Part shown: positions 1 to 6,064 of the stretch, one piece after another
Layout: every line of letters begins with the position of its first letter
How positions within the stretch are numbered: the first letter of the stretch is position 1
Source of the DNA: an uncultured Flavonifractor sp.
Lineage (GTDB): Bacteria; Bacillota; Clostridia; Oscillospirales; Oscillospiraceae
NCBI GenBank assembly: GCA_910585415.1
Contig: CAJUDT010000043.1
Location: forward strand, 1-19,814
Reading direction: 5' to 3'
DNA length: 19,814 nt
Translations under genes and position numbers: made by a program
Notes under the pieces: model-generated
Databases searched by the model: none
Told to the model about the DNA's origin: nothing
The model's input: the letters and a program-made list of their open reading frames with translations, nothing else

Positions 1-386
1 ATAACCGCCGGGCGGACTACGGCGCTATCAATCCCCAGGAGCTGACGCCCTATGTCACCAGCCTGGGTAGATTCAACTTCGGCGGCCGCAGGCTGGAGAT
101 TTTCGTTAATGACGGCACCTTCCAGGACGAAACCGGAGTGGAGACTCCATTCCTGGCCAGCGGCAGTGCCATTGTCACCGCCCCCGATTGCGGCAAGGGA
201 CTGTATGGCGCGGTCACCCAGAAGGAGATGGACAATCAATGGCACACCCATGCCGGGACCCGAGTGCCCAACTATCTGTCCACTGTCAAGCCGCCCGTGG
301 ATGAAACGACGGTCTCCTGCCGGCCGCTGTTTGTGCCCAAGACCCTCAATCCCTGGACGGCGGCGGAAAAGGTTCTCGCGGACTGA
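1..386 (+). CDS. Major capsid protein, GpE family (C-terminal part only)
   Basis: The window opens inside this gene; the reading frame starts at base 3 and gives 127 residues before TGA at 384-386. The visible part resembles the C-terminal third of phage major capsid protein E: a beta-rich stretch around FNFGGRRLEIFVNDGTF is followed by a tail containing STVKPPVDETT and the ending RPLFVPKTLNPW, much like the ending 'RP(L)xVPxxPN' seen in GpE-type capsid proteins. This family forms the icosahedral shell, and its gene normally lies directly before head-completion and head-tail joining genes, as here. The N-terminus, signal for any scaffold and the true start lie outside the window. Family assignment rests on remembered sequence style, not on a search. 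Confidence 0.75.
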   Translation, partial: NRRADYGAINPQELTPYVTSLGRFNFGGRRLEIFVNDGTFQDETGVETPFLASGSAIVTAPDCGKGLYGAVTQKEMDNQWHTHAGTRVPNYLSTVKPPVDETTVSCRPLFVPKTLNPWTAAEKVLAD

Positions 387-408
387 CCGGGAGAGAAAGG
401 AGTAGGTC

Positions 409-915
409 ATGATTAGAATTATCTGCGGCACCTGCGGAACGTCCAAGGGCTACAAGACCGCCGCCGACGGGGAACTCGCGCTTCCTGCCGCCGAGGAAAG
501 GCGGCTTGTCGCCCGGAGCGTGGCGGAATATGTGACGCGGCCTGTTATGAGCCCCGCCAGCGACGATGACAGCCCCGTGGACGGCGGGGACGGCGGCGGG
601 GCGGGTATCAACCCGCCCGGCGAGGACCCGCCCGTGGAGGGGCTGGAAAACGGCGGGAGCGATACCCCCGTTGGGGACCTGCCGGGTTCGGCGGAAACGA
701 TGGACATCGTGGACGGCCATTTCACCCGGGAGAGCCTGATGCTGATGCGGCGGCCCGATATGGAGAAACTGGCCGGGGACCTGGGCGTGGATGTCAGCCG
801 GTGCAAGAACAAGGGCGACATTGCCGATCTGCTGGTTGAAGTCGAGGTTGAGGCCCCGCCGGAGGCTGGCGGCGAGGCCCCGCCCGAGCTGGGCGCGGAG
901 GCCCCCGTGGTATGA
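409..915 (+). CDS. Small virion-module protein with acidic Pro/Gly linker and HeH/Rho-N-like helical domain
   Basis: The 168-residue product starts at ATG 409 after an AGGAG box at 398-402, and its stop overlaps the next start (ATGA at 912-915). Three parts are visible. Residues 1-46 form a compact N-terminal segment with CGTCG and helical residues. Residues about 47-95 are a low-complexity acidic linker rich in D, G and P. Residues about 103-140 contain a helix-turn-helix-like stretch (LMRRPDMEKLAGDLGVDVSR, then KNKGDIADLL) that looks like an HeH/LEM or Rho N-terminal domain. The last 25 residues repeat an E-A-P-P pattern. Phages often encode such proteins between the capsid and head-tail connector genes. 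The exact function is unknown; a role in head completion or DNA-end contact is a positional inference only. Confidence 0.7.
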   Translation: MIRIICGTCGTSKGYKTAADGELALPAAEERRLVARSVAEYVTRPVMSPASDDDSPVDGGDGGGAGINPPGEDPPVEGLENGGSDTPVGDLPGSAETMDIVDGHFTRESLMLMRRPDMEKLAGDLGVDVSRCKNKGDIADLLVEVEVEAPPEAGGEAPPELGAEAPVV

Positions 916-1277
916 GCTTCAAGGATATGCTGACCGACGATATCCACAACGTGTTCCTGAATGTGGACGAGTTCGCGGAGAAGCGCACCGTGGAATATGA
1001 CGGGGAACGCTATGAGGATATTCCCATCGTTCTCTCCGGCCTCAAGGAAAAGGACCGGCACCAGCTGGTAAGCGATCATGTCCAAGGGCTTTTCCTGGTG
1101 TCCTCGGTGCTACATTGTGCCCGGGATGACCTGGGCGGCAAACAGCCAGAAAAGGGTACCCGCATCAGGATTAATGACAAGGAAGGCGGCGGGGGATTCT
1201 TCCGGGAGTTCTACATCGCGTCCTCGGTCTGTGAGCTGGGTATGCTGCGGGTGGAGTTGGAGGCGATTGACGAATGA
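912..1277 (+). CDS. Head-tail joining protein (gpFII/XkdH-like)
   Basis: The 121-residue product begins with MSFKDMLTDDIHNVFLNVDEFAE, the typical opening of small phage head-tail joining proteins, in which an 'F.N.DEFAE' segment precedes a beta-strand (HTVEYDG-like, here RTVEYDGERYEDIPIVL). The C-terminal half is a beta-rich domain ending RVELEAIDE. Proteins of this size and layout cap the head connector so that a preassembled tail can dock. Translation is probably coupled to both neighbours: its start overlaps the previous stop by 4 bases and its own stop overlaps the next start by 4 bases (ATGA at 1274-1277). Position between the capsid gene and a GpZ-like tail-completion gene agrees. Family naming is by recall; the structural role is fairly safe. 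Confidence 0.7.
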   Translation: MSFKDMLTDDIHNVFLNVDEFAEKRTVEYDGERYEDIPIVLSGLKEKDRHQLVSDHVQGLFLVSSVLHCARDDLGGKQPEKGTRIRINDKEGGGGFFREFYIASSVCELGMLRVELEAIDE

Positions 1278-1885
1278 GCGATATTGTCAGATCGGAGGGT
1301 CAGCATTCAACCTATGCCGGACTGACCGTGGATATTGCGGAGGATAGTCTTGATAGGGTGACAAAGCTGTTGGCTGGCATCAATGGCGGGATTTATAAGG
1401 CAGTGGGCGGCGCATTGACACGCGCGGCGGCCGCCGGAAAGACCGCCGCGAAGCAGCCGGTCACAAGAGAATATTCCATCAGTCAAAGCGAGTTCCTGTC
1501 ACAGACCAGGAACATCAATCATTTTGTCCGGGATACCGGCGGCGGGCTGTCGGTGGTGTTCGGCTTCCGTGGGAATGTGATTCCCCTGATAAAATTCAAC
1601 ACCCGCGTCAACAACAGCGGGCAGGTGGTTACCCAGGTGAAAAGGTCCGGGGCGGCGGCAACGATGGACCGTGCCTTTACCGCGCAGATGGGCGGACACC
1701 GAGGCGTCTATGAGCGCCTTGGGGTAAAACGATTCCCTGTGGAAGAACTCTATGGACCGGCCACCCCGCAGATGATGTACTCCAACGAGGATGTCATGGA
1801 CGAGATTGAGGATAAGATGGCGGAAACTTATGAGAAGCGCATTGACCATGAGATTTTGCGTGTTCTCAACGGCTGGGGGAGGTAA
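1274..1885 (+). CDS. Minor tail protein Z-like / tail completion protein
   Basis: The product is 203 residues. After a short beta segment there is an Ala-rich helix (residues about 37-60, GGALTRAAAAGKTAAKQPVT) that matches the 'A...R....A.TAA...I...Y.I' layout of prophage minor tail protein Z (GpZ) and related head-tail neck proteins. The middle contains SQSEFLSQTRNI, corresponding to the conserved switch from tyrosine/serine-rich loop to beta sheet. The C-terminus carries a VPQ-like segment (ELYGPATPQMM) and ends in a long amphipathic helix (DEIEDKMAETYEKRIDHEILRVL), also usual in this family. The protein is expected at the head-tail interface or at the upper end of the tail. It lies between the joining protein and the tail terminator, which is the normal place. 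Confidence 0.75.
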   Translation: MSDIVRSEGQHSTYAGLTVDIAEDSLDRVTKLLAGINGGIYKAVGGALTRAAAAGKTAAKQPVTREYSISQSEFLSQTRNINHFVRDTGGGLSVVFGFRGNVIPLIKFNTRVNNSGQVVTQVKRSGAAATMDRAFTAQMGGHRGVYERLGVKRFPVEELYGPATPQMMYSNEDVMDEIEDKMAETYEKRIDHEILRVLNGWGR

Positions 1886-1887
1886 GT

Positions 1888-2439
1888 ATGACAAAGGTTG
1901 TTTTGCTGGAGCAGCTGAAAGCATTTACAGAGGCTTCTGTTCACAAGCTGATTTTGCCTGTGGCACAGCAGAAGGAGGACAAGGAGCCGCCCCAGCCCCG
2001 GCCCGCCGAGGTATACCGCGCCCGCTTGCCGGACGGCAAGGCGGCCAAGAAAAAGGCGCCCTATATTCTCCACCAGATCATCACGGGCAAGGATGCGCAG
2101 ACACCTGGACGAAGCGGGACAGCGGAAGCTACCGTCCGTACCATTTTCTGTGTGTATTACCCTGACGAGCAGGAGGGCGGACTGGCTCTGCTGAATCTGA
2201 TGGAACGGCTGCGCCTTGATCTGTTGGAGCAGGGCGTGGTTGGCAAGCAATTTGTGTTAGACCGGGAGGCCGGACTGGAAAGTCTTGTCTACCCAGAGGA
2301 CTCTGCACCGTATTACTCCGGGGAGATGATTTCCACATGGAAACTCCCTGTAATTGAAAGGAAGGTACCCCATGGAAAAAATCAACCAGACTACCGGGGC
2401 GGCGGATACCCTGGAGCCCCAGGCGGCCCCCACTCCTAA
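1888..2439 (+). CDS. Tail terminator-like protein
   Basis: ATG 1888 follows GGGGAGGTAAGT and lies 2 bases after the previous stop. The 183-residue product has an N-terminal helix (LLEQLKAFTEASVHKLILPV), then a beta-sheet domain with the strand RTIFCVYYPDEQEGGLALLN followed by a helix LMERLRLDLLEQGVV, and a late strand STWKLPVIER. This alpha/beta layout, size and position directly before the sheath gene fit a tail terminator or tail-completion protein, which stops tube polymerisation and joins the tail to the head. The last 25 residues are Pro/Gly-rich (GGGYPGAPGGPHS) and overlap the next gene by 68 bases, so they may be a recent read-on extension. No specific family was recognised with certainty. 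Confidence 0.6.
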   Translation: MTKVVLLEQLKAFTEASVHKLILPVAQQKEDKEPPQPRPAEVYRARLPDGKAAKKKAPYILHQIITGKDAQTPGRSGTAEATVRTIFCVYYPDEQEGGLALLNLMERLRLDLLEQGVVGKQFVLDREAGLESLVYPEDSAPYYSGEMISTWKLPVIERKVPHGKNQPDYRGGGYPGAPGGPHS

Positions 2440-2695
2440 GAAGGAGAAGACCGCCACTGCCGATAGCTTTTACTGCTACATCGGCCCTGGCATCACGGGC
2501 CTCATCCAGCATGGCGATATTTGCCGGGGGACGCGGAAGAAGGCTCTGGCCAAGTGGGACGAGGCTGTCAAGAAGTACCCCCTGGTCAAGACCCTCATCG
2601 TCTCCGGGGACAAACTCCCGGAAGCCCGGCTGAAGGTGAAGAAACCCGGCAATGCGTTGTATAAGAACTGCCAACGCATTCTGGGGAAAGCGTAA
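2372..2695 (+). CDS. Conserved hypothetical protein upstream of tail sheath
   Basis: The start is placed at ATG 2372 because AAGGAAGG (2358-2365) stands at the right distance; an upstream in-frame TTG at 2354 has no such box. The product is 107 residues. Residues 1-32 are polar and Lys/Thr/Pro-rich and look disordered. The rest is compact: FYCYIGPGITGLIQHGDICR is followed by a helix (TRKKALAKWDEAVKKYP), a strand (VKTLIVSGD), and a basic C-terminus. Small proteins at this place, between the tail terminator and the sheath, are common in Mu-like and clostridial myophages, but I do not recognise a named family. Overlap with the previous gene is 68 bases. It is followed by an AAGGAGGA box for the sheath gene. 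Confidence 0.65.
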   Translation: MEKINQTTGAADTLEPQAAPTPKKEKTATADSFYCYIGPGITGLIQHGDICRGTRKKALAKWDEAVKKYPLVKTLIVSGDKLPEARLKVKKPGNALYKNCQRILGKA

Positions 2696-2707
2696 GGAGG
2701 AAACATC

Positions 2708-4162
2708 ATGGCATTGAACCTTGGCGTTCATGTATACGAGAATGCCACGGCGGTCAGCACCCCTGTGCTGGCTGACGTGAGTATCCCCTTCGTGGTGGGG
2801 GTGGCCCCCGTCCACTCCGCCAGCGACCCGGCGAAGGCCAACATGCCGGTGCTGGCCACCAGCTGGGACGAGGCGGTGGCCCAGCTGGGCTTTTCCTACG
2901 ACTGGCAGAAGTATCCCCTGTGCGAGTTCATGTACTCCCATTTCAAGCTGTACGGCTGCCAGCCGGTGGTGTTCTGCAACGTGCTGGACTCCAGCCGGGC
3001 CAGCATGAAGGACAGTGAGGCCGGGGACGGCCAGACGGCTGTCCCCGTGGTGGAACATCAGGCGTCCATCCCCTTTGACGCCATCGCCGCCACCATCCAG
3101 GTCAGCGCGGAGGCCGCTTTTGGAACCGTGCTGGAGCTGGACACGGACTACAGTGTCCTCTACGACGAGAATGCGGACGTCTGCCTGGTGGAGCTGCTGG
3201 ACGGCGGCGAGCACTACGATGCCGCCGAGCTGTACATCAAGTACGGGATCGTCAAACCCGAAGCGGTGGCGAAGACCGACATCGTGGAGGGCCTGGGCGT
3301 CATCGACGCCTGCATGAGTACGGTGGGCCTAATTCCCGACCTGATCTGCGCCCCCGGCTGGTCTCACGATAGCGTGGTGGCCGCCGTCATGGCCACCAAG
3401 TCGGAGGGCATCAACGGCCTGTTCCGCGCCAAGGCCCTGGTGGACGTGGATTGCAGCGCAGAAGGGGTAACGGAGTATTCCGCCCTCACCCCCTGGAAGA
3501 ACAAGAACAACATGGTTGACCCCAACCAGATTCTTTGCTGGCCCCAGGTGAAGTTGGGCGATTACCAGTTCCACATGAGTACCCAGCTGGCGGGCCTCAT
3601 GGCTCAGGTGGACACCGCCAACAGCGGCGTGCCCTATGAGTCCCCGTCCAACAAGAATTTCAAGATGGATGGGTGCTGCCTGGAGGACGGCACGGAGGTC
3701 ACCCTGACCTTCGAGCAATCCAACATCATTGCGGGTTACGGTATTGTTACTGCTCTGAACTTTATGTCCATGGGCTGGACGGCGCGGAACAACTATACCG
3801 CGTGCTACCCCGGCAACACCGATGTAAAGGACCAGTTCATTCCCGTCTCCCGGATGTTCGACTTTGTGGCCAACACCCTGATCCGCACGTTCTGGAACAA
3901 GCTGGACAAGCCTATGAACCTGCGGCTCATGGACAACATCCAGGACACATGCAACATCTGGCTCAACGGCCTGGTGAGCCAGGAGTATCTTCTGGGGGCC
4001 AGGGTGGAGCTGAAGGCATCGGAGAACCCGGTGACCAGTCTGCTATCCGGTATCATATCGTTCCATATCTACCTGACCCCGCCTGTGCCCATGCAGGAAT
4101 GCCACTTCACATTGGAATTTGATGTGGACTACCTGACCAGCGCACTCAACCTGGCCGCGTGA
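2708..4162 (+). CDS. Tail sheath protein
   Basis: ATG 2708 has AAGGAGGAAAC directly upstream. The 484-residue product polymerises around the tail tube and contracts to drive it through the host envelope. The N-terminus (GVHVYENATAVSTPVLADVS, then IPFVVGVAP) is the typical sheath opening, where the N-terminal arm is followed by the strand 'VxGxAP'. The core includes DLICAPGWSHDSVVAAVMA, matching the 'lxAPGw' motif of subtilisin-like sheath core domains. The C-terminal conserved domain contains IPVSRMFDFVANTLIRTFW and ends with the beta strands that link neighbouring subunits (GIISFHIYLTPPVPMQ, then LEFDVDYL). Length is normal for a sheath with one small inserted domain (residues about 115-190). 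The tube gene follows after a 75-base gap holding a strong hairpin. Confidence 0.92.
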   Translation: MALNLGVHVYENATAVSTPVLADVSIPFVVGVAPVHSASDPAKANMPVLATSWDEAVAQLGFSYDWQKYPLCEFMYSHFKLYGCQPVVFCNVLDSSRASMKDSEAGDGQTAVPVVEHQASIPFDAIAATIQVSAEAAFGTVLELDTDYSVLYDENADVCLVELLDGGEHYDAAELYIKYGIVKPEAVAKTDIVEGLGVIDACMSTVGLIPDLICAPGWSHDSVVAAVMATKSEGINGLFRAKALVDVDCSAEGVTEYSALTPWKNKNNMVDPNQILCWPQVKLGDYQFHMSTQLAGLMAQVDTANSGVPYESPSNKNFKMDGCCLEDGTEVTLTFEQSNIIAGYGIVTALNFMSMGWTARNNYTACYPGNTDVKDQFIPVSRMFDFVANTLIRTFWNKLDKPMNLRLMDNIQDTCNIWLNGLVSQEYLLGARVELKASENPVTSLLSGIISFHIYLTPPVPMQECHFTLEFDVDYLTSALNLAA

Positions 4163-4170
4163 ACACCCAG

Positions 4171-4210
4171 CCCCTTGGCAAAATCCCAAACGTCTGGGAT
4201 TTTGCCGGGG
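4171..4210 (+). terminator. Strong hairpin between sheath and tube genes (possible attenuator or processing site)
   Basis: A perfect 12-bp inverted repeat, GGCAAAATCCCA at 4177-4188 and TGGGATTTTGCC at 4195-4206, encloses the loop AACGTC. CCCC at 4171-4174 and GGGG at 4207-4210 extend it after a two-base bulge. No run of T follows, so it is not a classical intrinsic terminator. It starts 9 bases after the sheath stop and ends 17 bases before the tube Shine-Dalgarno box (AAGGAGG, about 4227-4233). A role in partial termination, RNA stability or processing is inferred. Confidence 0.55.
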
Positions 4211-4237
4211 ATAAGACCAATCTGAAGGAGGTAAACC

Positions 4238-4759
4238 ATGAGCACAAAACAGCCTGCGGCCTATATCAACCTTGAAATTTATGAAGACAGCATCAACCTG
4301 CTGGGCGTGGCCAAGGTACAGCTTCCGTCCATTGCCTTCCCCTGTGTCAACATCTCTGGCGCTGGGATGATGGGCGAGATGGAGGTGCCGCTGTACGGTA
4401 TGGTGGCCAATATGACCACCAATATCACATGGCTCACGCCCCACGGGGACGCGGTAAAGCTGATGTCCCCCAAGAAGCACCAGCTGGATATGCGGGTGGC
4501 GGAGGAATATTGGGACGTTGAGCAAGCCGATGTGGGCCTCTGGGCGGACAAGTACGTAATGATCGTACGACCCAAGACCACCACCCCTGGCACCGTGGCA
4601 CCTATGGCGTCCGCCGACACCTCCGGCGAGTATGTGGTGTACTACTTCGCCGCCTACAAGAACGGCGAGCAGCTGTGGGAAGTCGACAAGCGCAATATGC
4701 GCTGCGTCATCCTCGGCGTGGACTACATGGCCCCGGTGCGCAAGGCGCTGGGCAAATAA
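4238..4759 (+). CDS. Major tail tube protein
   Basis: ATG 4238 follows a very strong AAGGAGGTAAACC box. The 173-residue product begins AAYINLEIYEDSINLLGVAK and continues into LPSIAFPCVNISGAGMMGE, the characteristic opening of the contractile-phage major tail tube family (P2 FII-like), where an extended N-terminal strand precedes 'GaGm.Ge'. The C-terminal half alternates beta strands (EYVVYYFAAYKNGEQLWEVD, then MRCVILGVDYM), as expected for the beta-barrel that stacks into hexameric rings inside the sheath. Length and position after the sheath are as usual. It probably needs high expression, consistent with the strong ribosome binding site. A hairpin terminator lies 7 bases after the stop, so transcription may be reduced here before the hicAB region. 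Confidence 0.93.
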   Translation: MSTKQPAAYINLEIYEDSINLLGVAKVQLPSIAFPCVNISGAGMMGEMEVPLYGMVANMTTNITWLTPHGDAVKLMSPKKHQLDMRVAEEYWDVEQADVGLWADKYVMIVRPKTTTPGTVAPMASADTSGEYVVYYFAAYKNGEQLWEVDKRNMRCVILGVDYMAPVRKALGK

Positions 4760-4765
4760 TAACAA

Positions 4766-4788
4766 GGGCCGTCCGTGAAGGACGGCCC
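4766..4788. terminator. Bidirectional terminator between tail tube gene and hicB
   Basis: A perfect 9-bp stem, GGGCCGTCC at 4766-4774 and GGACGGCCC at 4780-4788, encloses the loop GTGAA. The two flanking genes converge on it (tube stop at 4759, hicB stop at 4795). On the minus strand the stem is followed by the T-rich tract TTGTTATTATTT, so it is a good terminator for hicAB. On the plus strand only TCTCTATTA follows, so readthrough of the late transcript is likely. Confidence 0.8.
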
Positions 4789-4794
4789 TCTCTA

Positions 4795-5178
4795 TTACTG
4801 GACATTAAGGCGCTCTTTCAAGGCGTCCTGCAAAACGCGGGACAGGCTGAGATTTGCGCCCGTGGCGGCATCGTACATCCACTTTGGAATGCTGACCGTG
4901 CGCCGGACGGCGCGGTTGTCTTTCAGTTCTGCGCGGACCAGATTGACAAATTCCCCCTGTTCATGGGCAACGTCCTCCACACGGCTGGCGGCAGGGATTT
5001 CCTGCCCGACTTCAAGCGTACACTCCAGCCACTGTCTCAAAGCGTCCTGAGCCATATACAGGGCGTTTTCCAGGGATTTTCCCTCAGAGACACAGCCAGG
5101 AAGATCGGGATAGGTGATCGTGAACGACCTATCATTTTCATTGAAGTGGAACAGAGCAGGATATACAAATGTGTTCAT
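4795..5178 (-). CDS. hicB: HicB-family antitoxin
   Basis: The start is set at position 5178 on the minus strand, because GGGAGGT lies 6 bases upstream; an in-frame ATG at 5193 has no such box. The 127-residue protein has the HicB signature: an N-terminal partial RNase-H-like fold with FTITYPDLPGCVSEGKSLE and the following helix ALYMAQDALRQWLE. Its C-terminus (RRTVSIPKWMYDAATGANLS, then LSRVLQDALKERL) is a small helical DNA-binding domain of the ribbon-helix-helix kind. HicB binds and blocks the HicA mRNA interferase and usually represses its own operon. It is the second gene after hicA, with a 39-base gap, on the strand opposite to all other genes here. It probably serves in stabilising the prophage or in defence against other phages. 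Confidence 0.92.
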   Translation of the reverse strand: MNTFVYPALFHFNENDRSFTITYPDLPGCVSEGKSLENALYMAQDALRQWLECTLEVGQEIPAASRVEDVAHEQGEFVNLVRAELKDNRAVRRTVSIPKWMYDAATGANLSLSRVLQDALKERLNVQ

Positions 5179-5217
5179 CGTGTTACCTCCCATTTTATTT
5201 TATGGAGGGCGCAGGGC

Positions 5218-5397
5218 TTATTTCAGTCCTGCGTCCTTCAGAATTTGTCTTGCGGTGTTCTCATTGATTTCGCGGTGCCGTGGAACTTGGATAACCCTGC
5301 TGCCAGGCTTCCACAGGTTTGTGTGGCTTCCATCATCCCGGAGGATGGAATATCCGGCATCTTGCAGCTCTTTTAGTAGGTCCCGGCGTTTCATCAT
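5218..5397 (-). CDS. hicA: HicA-family mRNA interferase toxin
   Basis: This short gene of 59 codons reads MMKRRDLLKELQDAGYSILR followed by DDGSHTNLWKPGSRVIQVPR and HREINENTARQILKDAGLK. That is the full double-stranded-RNA-binding-like fold of HicA with the catalytic histidine in the GSH motif (residue about 25) and the conserved 'VPRHxEIxxxTxRxILKxAGL' ending. HicA cleaves mRNA and halts translation until neutralised by HicB. It starts at ATG 5397 (minus strand), about 14 bases after the predicted transcript start, with an AAGGGGTGG box. The gene order toxin then antitoxin is normal for hicAB. The toxin appears intact, which implies that hicB must be functional. Confidence 0.93.
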   Translation of the reverse strand: MMKRRDLLKELQDAGYSILRDDGSHTNLWKPGSRVIQVPRHREINENTARQILKDAGLK

Positions 5398-5417
5398 ACC
5401 ACCCCTTCCATGATTTT

Positions 5418-5446
5418 ATTATAGTACACACTTTATGTAATGTCAA
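5418..5446 (-). promoter_or_regulatory. Consensus housekeeping-type promoter of hicAB
   Basis: On the minus strand a perfect TTGACA (-35, bases 5441-5446) and a perfect TATAAT (-10, bases 5418-5423) are separated by exactly 17 bases. Transcription would start near 5411, about 14 bases before the hicA start codon. It is the only clear vegetative promoter seen in the window, which fits a toxin-antitoxin cassette expressed in the lysogen while the tail genes are silent. Confidence 0.9.
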
Positions 5447-5470
5447 GGGGAATTGCACAAATTACGTAAA
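5432..5470. promoter_or_regulatory. Candidate HicB operator (inverted repeat)
   Basis: TTTATGTAAT at 5432-5441 and ATTACGTAAA at 5461-5470 are inverted copies matching at 9 of 10 bases, with centres 29 bases apart (about three helical turns). The left half lies in the -35/spacer part of the hicAB promoter, so a bound dimer or tetramer would block RNA polymerase. HicB proteins with a DNA-binding domain are known to autorepress in this manner. The right half is 23 bases before the start of the divergent tail chaperone gene. Confidence 0.55.
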
Positions 5471-5492
5471 ATTTTTGAAAGGAGCATCCACC

Positions 5493-5897
5493 ATGAGTAC
5501 TGAGAAAAAAACCGATTTTGCCACCAGCGCAGAGATCGCCGTTCAACTGGAGAACGAAGCAAAGGCCGAGTCGGATGTCTTGACCTACACGCACACCTTT
5601 GAGAAGCCTTTCGAGTTCCGGGGCCACATCGTCGCGGAGCTGATTTTCAACTGGGGGGCGCTGAAGGGCGCGGACCACGACGCCATTGAGGACGATATGC
5701 TCCGGCACGGTTATACATTGACAGTCCCCGCCTTCACCGGCCCCTATCTGGCGGGCATGGCTGTCCGGGCCTGTGCCAACCGGGATGACAATGGCATCCG
5801 CATTGTGGACGCCGACTTCCTGAAGGCGCTGCCCCTGCGGGACTACCACAAAATCTATTTCAGTGCCCGGCGTTTTTTACTGCGCTCGGGGTCGTAA
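5493..5897 (+). CDS. Tail assembly chaperone, short (zero-frame) form
   Basis: The start is ATG 5493, with AAAGGAG at 5478-5484; in-frame codons further upstream run into the hicAB promoter. The 134-residue product has a disordered N-terminus and a conserved core with LTYTHTFEKPFEFRGHIVAE and a late helical part (YLAGMAVRACANRDDNGIRI, then PLRDYHKIYFSARRFL). This fits tail assembly chaperones of the Mu gp41/P2 E/lambda G type, which bind the tape measure protein and recruit tube subunits but are not in the virion. Its position directly before the tape measure gene is diagnostic. Near its end lies the slippery heptamer T TTT TTA, from which a -1 shift leads into a longer protein. Both products are normally needed in fixed ratio for tail assembly. 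Confidence 0.85.
   Translation: MSTEKKTDFATSAEIAVQLENEAKAESDVLTYTHTFEKPFEFRGHIVAELIFNWGALKGADHDAIEDDMLRHGYTLTVPAFTGPYLAGMAVRACANRDDNGIRIVDADFLKALPLRDYHKIYFSARRFLLRSGS
5873..5879 (+). promoter_or_regulatory. Programmed -1 ribosomal frameshift site
   Basis: The six T residues at 5873-5878 followed by A form T TTT TTA, the canonical X XXY YYZ heptamer, in correct register with the chaperone gene (codons CGT TTT TTA). A shift of -1 continues with ACT GCG CTC and stays open to 6064. The zero-frame stop is only six codons downstream at 5895-5897. I saw no obvious stimulatory pseudoknot by eye. Confidence 0.8.
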
Positions 5898-6064
5898 CCG
5901 GCGACGGCGGGCTATGGCTCCGAAAGCAGTGCATGATTCTGGCCCAAAACAATAACACTCCTGTTCCGTATTGGCTTTCCCTCCCACTGTGGAAGCTGGG
6001 CTTGTGGATCAAAACCAACAACGTCATCGTAGCCGAGGCGAAGGAGGCCGCCAATGGCAAGTAG
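5879..6064 (+). CDS. Tail assembly chaperone, -1 frame extension (GT-type C-terminal domain)
   Basis: This frame is not expected to be translated on its own: it has no good start with a Shine-Dalgarno box, only an ATG at 5922 in mid-domain. Entered by the -1 shift, it adds 61 residues (beginning TALGVVTGDGGLWLRKQCMI) to give a fusion of about 190 residues. The extension contains a Trp/Leu-rich helix (PYWLSLPLWKLGLWIKTNN) and ends VAEAKEAANGK. A short helical tail of this kind after the shift is what Mu-, P2- and lambda-type systems show (E+E', G/GT), where it contacts the tape measure or tube protein. It is easily missed because it has no own start. Experimental shift efficiency is unknown. 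Confidence 0.78.
   Translation, partial: TALGVVTGDGGLWLRKQCMILAQNNNTPVPYWLSLPLWKLGLWIKTNNVIVAEAKEAANGK

Noticed and set aside
2129..3214. Minus-strand frame of 361 codons across tail terminator and sheath
   Set aside because: It covers parts of three well-supported + strand genes and shows no motif.
5424..5492. A + strand promoter for the tail chaperone gene between hicA and 5493
   Set aside because: TTGCAC at 5454-5459 has no acceptable -10 at proper distance, and TAAAAT at 5467-5472 has no -35; transcription from upstream is more likely.
5922..6064. Independent small gene starting at ATG 5922
   Set aside because: It lacks a ribosome binding site and starts inside the domain reached by the -1 frameshift from the chaperone gene.
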